Source: Filosporella fistucella (Eukaryota; Ascomycota; Leotiomycetes; Helotiales). Taken from it: DNA of 64,000 nt. The DNA is taken from positions 1,922,001-1,986,000 of the forward strand of contig JAQJZZ010000008.1 of assembly GCA_030077755.1 (NCBI GenBank), given 5' to 3'. How positions within the stretch are numbered: the first letter of the stretch is position 1; every line of letters begins with the position of its first letter. This document shows positions 58,770 through 64,000 of this stretch, piece after piece. The notes under the pieces were generated by a model, which saw only the letters and a list, made by a program, of their open reading frames with translations, searched no databases and was not told the origin of the DNA. The position numbers were made by a program, and so were the translations under genes.

Positions 58770-59984
58770 GGTTGAACCAATCCTTTTCGATGCCTGAGCA
58801 GAGTGGAGAGACTAGGAGGTTGTAACAACCAGGTCAAGTAATGTCGAAAAGGAGACAATGACATTCTTTGGCTATAGTGTTATAGATAATGCATCCTTTA
58901 TCACGAAAAACAATGAAGGAAGAAAGCCTGGTATGGTGTCGTATTAGTAGGTCTAGACAATACCTTTATCTCAGCATCTTGCCAAAATCCCAATGTTGAT
59001 GACAAAGGAAACAGGCACTTGCTCCTTTCCGGCGGGTTCTCAATATGAACTTTTGTCTTTTGCGTCAAGACAATCAAGGAAGGCACTCCCGAAACGTATA
59101 TCGTTAACTCATAATTGGTTCAAACAAAAATTTCACATATGGTCGAGGAGAATTCTCCATGAGCAAGGGGAGCCTTATTGCTGTACAGAAGGGAGTATCT
59201 AGGTTCAAACTTACCTCTGGGGCACGAGATTATTCAGCCTATCCCGACGGGTAACTTCAAAAAGTCAATCTTAGTTCTCAGAGGTTGAGTCCAAAGTGCT
59301 GCAAACGCTTTCAGCGCTTATGGAGCTTTTAGCGCCCCAGGTGTTTCTTGCACATGAAGTGTAGAACGTACGCACAAGACGTCACGCGCAATACGTGCTA
59401 GAGTGCATTTCATAATAGGGAATTTTCACTATTAGATTTGAACGTACCACATCAAGTCCGGATATTCTTGGGGAAACATCGAAAATAAAATCAAGGACGA
59501 ACTAATCCTTTCACATTTGATTCTCTGGAAGACCGCAAAAACCTCAATCCAAAACAGTAAAAACTCCGCCGCTCCCTTCGAAATGGGAATGACATGAAAA
59601 ATCCTAGGATTTTTTACAGATTCATCGGCCGCGTAGAAACCGAGCTCCCCCTTTCTGGGGAAGTGGAATTCAAGACCAACACACCATGTTACCCATGGCT
59701 AGTGGCGATGGAAAGATACTTATTTCGGTTTATTATGTCCGAGGCGCTGGATTGAGGCTAGCCTTACCTAAGAAAATGGAATGAGAATCTCTTTCTAGGG
59801 AGGAGGCTACGCCTGGCTTCGCAAGGCATTTGTGTCTAAATACGAAGAATGTGGTAATTCAGCGAGACAGGAATGGGAGCGAGACAATAGAGAATGGAAA
59901 TATGTTGATTGAAATGCATTGAAAATAGCAGATACCAGACTCTGCTAAGTAAGAGGTGATATCTCATGGAAATGAAGACTCACC
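58770..59984. other. 1.2 kb spacer between amidoligase copies B and C
   Basis: No supported gene and no recognisable amidoligase fragment. A short GC-rich inverted stretch surrounds 59305-59340 (CAGCGC to TTTTAGCGCC). Confidence 0.5.
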
Positions 59985-62210
59985 TCAAAAGAATTCATTC
60001 TCCGGAGAATTTCCTTCAACCTTCTCCTCGCTACACGATTGCTTAGAAGCATCTCCCCTATCTTTTTCAAAAGGGTCAACCAGATCGGTAGCCACATTCC
60101 TCGTCCGACTCGCTCTCCCAGGTTCGAACGGATCCAAAGGACCCCTGGGAATCCACCCTTCATAGACCTTCAAATTTTGTCTCCACTTGAAGTCCTCGTT
60201 TCGATGCGTTAAATCCCAGTGCTCCAGCTCCTGTAATCGTTGGATCTCAGCCTCAAGCTTTCGTTCTTCTGCGGTAATAGGGGTATCAGGGCGTCTTGAT
60301 CCTCTTTGCCGTCTTTCGGGACACTCGTCTTGTTCAATGAGGAGAGATAGAGGAACAGAATTTGAGGATGTGTTAGAAGATGCATAGTGTGGTTGTAAAA
60401 ATGAAGACACTTGGGCGTCAGTATACCCTTCCGGTTGTTGGTCTAGATCTGCCCAATCTGTCTGTTTACGGCTGGGGCTCAGAGGCTCTGGCACAGCTGA
60501 TCTTTCGGATCGTCTGGTGCGGTTCAGACTCGGTTTGGATCCTTCAGCTTGTTCTTGGTCAAGCTTCAGAGGTCCCGGGACGGCTGACTCGTGGGAGAAT
60601 TCATCATCCACTTTCGTCTCGTCCACAGCTGACTTACGAGCGAGGTTGAGAGGCTCAGGTTTTGCTGATTGTTGAGAGAAGTCGTCCTGCCTAGCCTCAT
60701 TTGCAGTATCCTTCGCAGCGGACTGTCGAGCGAGGTTCAGAGGTGCAGGAATAGCTGATTGATGAGTGAACTGGCTGTTAAAATGGCTGGCACCAGATAA
60801 CGGTCTTGAGCCTTTTGGTTGTCCATGCTCAGACGTCTCTGAGTCTCCTTCACCGCCAATAAGGAAGTGCGCTGGCCATAGAAACTTATCGTCAAGCTGA
60901 GTGCTACAAGTAGCAAAAGGATTGGTATGTAACTCGTGAAACATCTCCCATATCTGCCTCTGTCGATGGAGGCGAGTGATCTCCTTTTCTGAGAGATCTC
61001 GCTGAATCTCATAATCCCAGAGCACCCATGGTTCTCGTAGTGGCTCGTAATCAGTGGACGGCCTCTCGTTGAAATGCAGCCTTCTGGAGTAGAATCTCGC
61101 AGGCCCGGGCAAACCTATATGTTGGAGGAGATCAATGATGTCAAAAGCACTCTCTGAGAGAACTGGCCCTTGTATACGGTCCATGTCACGATTGAAGTCA
61201 CGAGTCCAGGCGGCGTTTGTTCCATATCTTTCCCGCTTCTCGTGTTTAGATACCTCCAGCAAGTCGATAAGAGAATCGGGCTGAGCATCTTGCACAAAGT
61301 CGATAATTCCCACTACTGTTTTGATCCAATTGATAATACGCTCTCCATCAAGGGTGCCTTCATGTTGACGGAACTCGATTGTTGGCTTCCCAATACCTTC
61401 TTGCAAACGATCTCTCATACCAGTGAAATTGTAAGCCATGAGTTTGGTGAGTTTTCCTTGCGCACTTACATGATGGAAAAGGGTTTCAGAGTCTTGGCAC
61501 CCTAGAAAGTGTGCTACGGCGGCGAACGGAGAAGGTCTGCGATCATACGTGGAGATGTAATTTTCCACATATCTACTATGCTCTCGGGTGCTGACGCAGT
61601 ATGTGGCATCTATTCGATCCTGGGGATGAAGGCAATTGAGCTGTGGTTCGAAAGCGTAAAGAAAGGCAACTAACGAACGAAGTGTACTGAAGCTGAAGCC
61701 TTCATTAGAGTTCCCCACATGAATATGCAGACCACAGCTTGAATTGATGTTCAAGCAATAGACCCTCGTCAGCAGACTACATACATCCTCGATCTCATTC
61801 AAAGCACCCTGATTGAAGTAGTATGCTGGCGATCTTACTTCAATAGGAAACCAGTTAAATGGACTGTGCTTAGGCATTGGGGGTCCTTCAATGCTGAGGT
61901 CATCAACCACCTCCCACTTGGAGACATCTCCTTCATCTTCGGCGTCATGATACTCAAGGCGCACAGGGTATCCGGATTCATGGAGTGTTTCTCGAATGCG
62001 CCGCTGAGCGCATATAAAGGAAGCCTTATTACGATGGTCTAAACTCCCATATCTGACCATACTGTCCATATTCAATACTCTGTCGGCATCTTGGAGCGAG
62101 CCACTGAATGTACACTCCCGCTTTTCTCTTGGGAAGGGATTCTCCTGATCCGGCAGCAAACAGCCGACCGAAATCTCAAGCTCTACACCGAAAGTCACCG
62201 GCTTAAGCAT
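59985..62210 (-). CDS. Amidoligase-family enzyme, copy C, with long repeat-bearing C-terminal tail
   Basis: Intronless, 741 aa from ATG 62210. The N-terminal 390 residues form the enzyme domain: FGVELEI (7-13), W-EVVDDLSIEG (99-109), RSPAYYFN (126-133), CGLHIHVG (159-166) and IEFRQHEGTLD (278-288). All signature residues are canonical, which makes this the most conservative copy. The family C-terminal segment (DIIDLLQHIGLPGPARFYS) ends near 376. After it come a helix-rich linker (REPWVLWDYEIQRDLSEKE) and a Ser/Glu/Arg-rich tail. That tail carries four degenerate repeats of the SA-x-P-x-PL-x-L type at 485, 515, 542 and 571. A predicted coiled coil follows at about 648-665, then a segment with DPFEP and DPFEK. 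Possible roles for the tail are oligomerisation or localisation. An overlapping 72-codon upstream ORF starts at 62413. Confidence 0.87.
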   Translation of the reverse strand: MLKPVTFGVELEISVGCLLPDQENPFPREKRECTFSGSLQDADRVLNMDSMVRYGSLDHRNKASFICAQRRIRETLHESGYPVRLEYHDAEDEGDVSKWEVVDDLSIEGPPMPKHSPFNWFPIEVRSPAYYFNQGALNEIEDVCSLLTRVYCLNINSSCGLHIHVGNSNEGFSFSTLRSLVAFLYAFEPQLNCLHPQDRIDATYCVSTREHSRYVENYISTYDRRPSPFAAVAHFLGCQDSETLFHHVSAQGKLTKLMAYNFTGMRDRLQEGIGKPTIEFRQHEGTLDGERIINWIKTVVGIIDFVQDAQPDSLIDLLEVSKHEKRERYGTNAAWTRDFNRDMDRIQGPVLSESAFDIIDLLQHIGLPGPARFYSRRLHFNERPSTDYEPLREPWVLWDYEIQRDLSEKEITRLHRQRQIWEMFHELHTNPFATCSTQLDDKFLWPAHFLIGGEGDSETSEHGQPKGSRPLSGASHFNSQFTHQSAIPAPLNLARQSAAKDTANEARQDDFSQQSAKPEPLNLARKSAVDETKVDDEFSHESAVPGPLKLDQEQAEGSKPSLNRTRRSERSAVPEPLSPSRKQTDWADLDQQPEGYTDAQVSSFLQPHYASSNTSSNSVPLSLLIEQDECPERRQRGSRRPDTPITAEERKLEAEIQRLQELEHWDLTHRNEDFKWRQNLKVYEGWIPRGPLDPFEPGRASRTRNVATDLVDPFEKDRGDASKQSCSEEKVEGNSPENEFF
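60459..60758 (-). repeat. Degenerate repeat array coding for SA-x-P-x-PL motifs in copy C
   Basis: Four in-frame copies encode the blocks beginning SAIPAPLNLAR, SAKPEPLNLAR, SAVPGPLKLDQ and SAVPEPLSPSR at residues 485, 515, 542 and 571, spaced 30, 27 and 29 residues. DNA similarity is partial, so this is an aged tandem duplication. Confidence 0.75.
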
Positions 62211-63297
62211 GTCCAGATGCTCTGCAGGTTGCGGAGGACTTCTTTTGGATTAACTGCGGCTGATTCTTCTGTTGGAATTTCGGACCCCTGAAATGTGCGT
62301 TTAACTCCAACGGCACACCGCCATAGAGCAGAACGAGGGCTTGGGTATAAACGGGATGGAGAGCCACCTCCGCGACACTGTAGTATGAAATTTAGAAGCA
62401 AATGTTTCGACATTCGCAGTCAAACAATGGTCTATATAGCATCACTATGATTCCACAATCTATTGTTTGGCGAACAAAGACAGCCTTTATATTCCGCACT
62501 ATGTTTTTTCAGAGAACAATGCGGCAAGAAGCCAATGCCACATGGTATTTTGAGTTTGTGGCCATGATTCATTTACCAGGCAAAGGACATTGTTCCAGAC
62601 AACGAGCAGCAAAAGCTACCGTGTCGCACAACGAAATCCAATTTCACGCGCGTCAAAAAATAAACAAGTACCGGAGCCAAGTTCAGAACTCAATCTCCAT
62701 TACTAGCTGTGATTGACTGCTGAGCTCATTGACAAGATCTGAGACGAGAGACACTAGAATCTCGGCAGCTAATAACTTGTTCCAAAGTCTAGAATGAAAC
62801 TGAAATAGATATTGTAGACACCGAACCACACTTGAGGTAGACACCAGGAAGCTCTTGAATGGAATCCGCATTTGACCTTTGACGATTTTGCATTATTTTC
62901 AACATCATTGCTCTCACCCACCAAAATTGGCACATAAGATTCGCCCGTGATTTTGCAATATGCTTCTATTGTATTTTCCTAGTGTGGGCTCCCATCGTAC
63001 CAATGCGAAACACAACATTCCATTCTCTCCCACTATTATCAAATCATCAATCGTCCCCTCGTCATTACTGCCACCTCTCTGGTAGCTCGGTACCGGTATG
63101 CATAGAAGTTGAAAACAAAAGTGCCACTATGCTAGAAACGTGAATGCACGAGCCATAACACCGATGCTAAAAAGAAACGCGCTGAAACACAAATACAATA
63201 TGCACAGATCTACAAGTCTGCATATAAGAAGTGTATGCTCCCAAGGGAGACACAGTCCTGGATAATTCGCCCTCGCTGATCGAAGAAGCCAGGGCGC
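62211..63297. other. Leader of amidoligase C and intergenic region
   Basis: Includes the minus-strand uORF 62413-62195 and a TATATAG at about 62432-62438, roughly 220 bp upstream of the copy C start. Otherwise no supported feature. Confidence 0.5.
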
Positions 63298-63983
63298 TTA
63301 AAGCATCATGCCAAAAGCAGCGGCAGCACCTGCGACAAGTGCACCAGTTCCATATCTCTGTGCAATAGCCAAGGTAGCAGCGGCAGCCTTTGAAGATGAA
63401 GTAGAGGCACCTGTTCCTGAGGAAGCCGGGGCGGCGGTTCCGGTTGCAGTGTTGCTAGCAGAAGAAGTGGTGGTTACAGCGGCAGTGAAGTTGGCAGGAT
63501 CAATTTGTCCGCAGTTTGCCTTCTCGTTCCGGTTGCAGACAGCTTGAGCAGCAGCATCGTTTTCTCCAGCCTTGATACAGTTTGTGAAGATTTGCTCGCA
63601 GATGAAATATGGCATGGTGTTCTTGTAGAAAGCAAGACCCGGGGCAGAGTTGTTAGCAGAGCAGGTGCAAGTATAGTTGAGAGTATTCTAGAAGCGGGGT
63701 TAGTGGCCAATGTGTGATTGCACAGCTTGGTAGGAAACTATGCATACCTCGTCGCAAGTGTTCGTCGTGCTTTCACCACTGCAGAGGGTTCCGCAAGTGT
63801 TGATCTCAGCTTGACACCATTGAGCTTCCCAAAGTCAGTAGAATTCCCTCGAATTACAATATGCTATAACTCACATCTCAAGGTCAAGGCGACAGAGTTA
63901 GGATCAATGGTAGAGTTGGCATTAGTGACAGCGGAAACCAGGCCAGTGAGAATCGCAACAACAACAGTAGATTGGACGAGCAT
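63298..63983 (-). CDS. Cys-rich GPI-anchored surface protein (DUF7707-like)
   Basis: Exons are 63983-63875, 63824-63748 and 63687-63298. The N-terminus MLVQSTVVVAILTGLVSAVT is a signal peptide. The mature N-terminal half is Cys-rich (QWCQAEINTCGTLC, then NTCDE-NTLNYTCTCSANNSAP), followed by MPYFICEQIFTNCIKAGEND and AVCNRNEKANCGQI. I recognise this cysteine pattern from the DUF7707 group of fungal surface proteins. A Ser/Thr/Ala linker and a hydrophobic C-terminus (GTGALVAGAAAAFGMML) provide a typical GPI-attachment signal. It is therefore expected at the plasma membrane or cell wall. Function is unknown. Confidence 0.85.
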
Positions 63984-64000
63984 CTTGATAGATTTCGGAT

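Noticed and set aside
58901..59086. Possible fourth amidoligase fragment between copies B and C
   Set aside because: Translated frames there contain none of the family motifs.
55954..62210. A pupylation or gamma-glutamyl pathway operon
   Set aside because: No Pup-like protein, ATP-grasp partner or hydrolase lies next to the three genes; only the ligase-like family is present.

Overview
The window is eukaryotic nuclear DNA from a filamentous ascomycete (Pezizomycotina). Short GT-AG introns of about 45-110 nt with CTAAC/CTGAC branch sites interrupt most genes, and the proteins are ascomycete orthologues: Rli1 with the yeast-like C-terminus, Prp40, Trs65, Iml2, Sem1, an Rsc7/Swp82-type subunit, two Zn2Cys6 regulators, and a Cys-rich GPI-type surface protein. 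A Leotiomycetes origin is my guess from overall protein flavour, not a demonstrated result. I saw no tRNA, rRNA, CRISPR array or intact transposon.

Layout. 1-1013 (-) is the 5' end of a CHD1-type chromatin remodeller, divergent from RLI1/ABCE1 (1432-3693, +). PRP40 (4502-7272, -), TRS65 (7556-9483, +), a family-X DNA polymerase (9999-12453, +) and a GNAT acetyltransferase (12761-13802, -) follow. After a 2.6 kb gap come a conserved fungal protein of unknown function (16425-19113, +), an orphan two-TM protein (20197-21888, -), and two divergent Zn2Cys6 regulators (22008-24211, - and 26386-28951, +) with 2.2 kb between them. 29571-37553 holds a conserved cytoplasmic protein (-), the Rab5 GEF VPS9 (-) and an ASNSD1-like asparagine-synthetase-domain protein (+). 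A 5.6 kb gene-poor stretch precedes an Rsc7/Swp82-like chromatin-remodelling subunit (43205-45438, +). Then come a secreted GH53 endo-galactanase (46771-48083, +), an Mpv17/PMP22 membrane protein (49161-50041, +), PGK1 (50571-51935, +), SEM1/DSS1 (52154-52543, -) and IML2 (53262-55414, +).

The most unusual part is 55954-62210. It holds three intronless paralogues in a row on the minus strand, all with the signature motifs of the glutamine-synthetase-fold amidoligase superfamily (Amidoligase_2): FGVE-x-E, W-x-V-x-x-D-x-S, SPAYY/IY, H-x-H-x-G and IEFR-x-H. Two are about 390 aa enzymes. The third is 741 aa and carries a C-terminal tail with four degenerate copies of a roughly 29-residue repeat. 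The copies differ from each other at signature residues, which suggests specialised or partly inactivated members. No substrate is known to me for the fungal members. A GPI-type Cys-rich surface protein (63298-63983, -) closes the window.

Outside the amidoligase triplet the genes are mostly unlinked housekeeping functions (ribosome recycling, splicing, vesicle traffic, DNA repair, glycolysis, proteasome/TREX-2). There is no evident biosynthetic cluster. Exon joins were built by eye from splice-site consensus, reading frame and family conservation, and should be treated as models.
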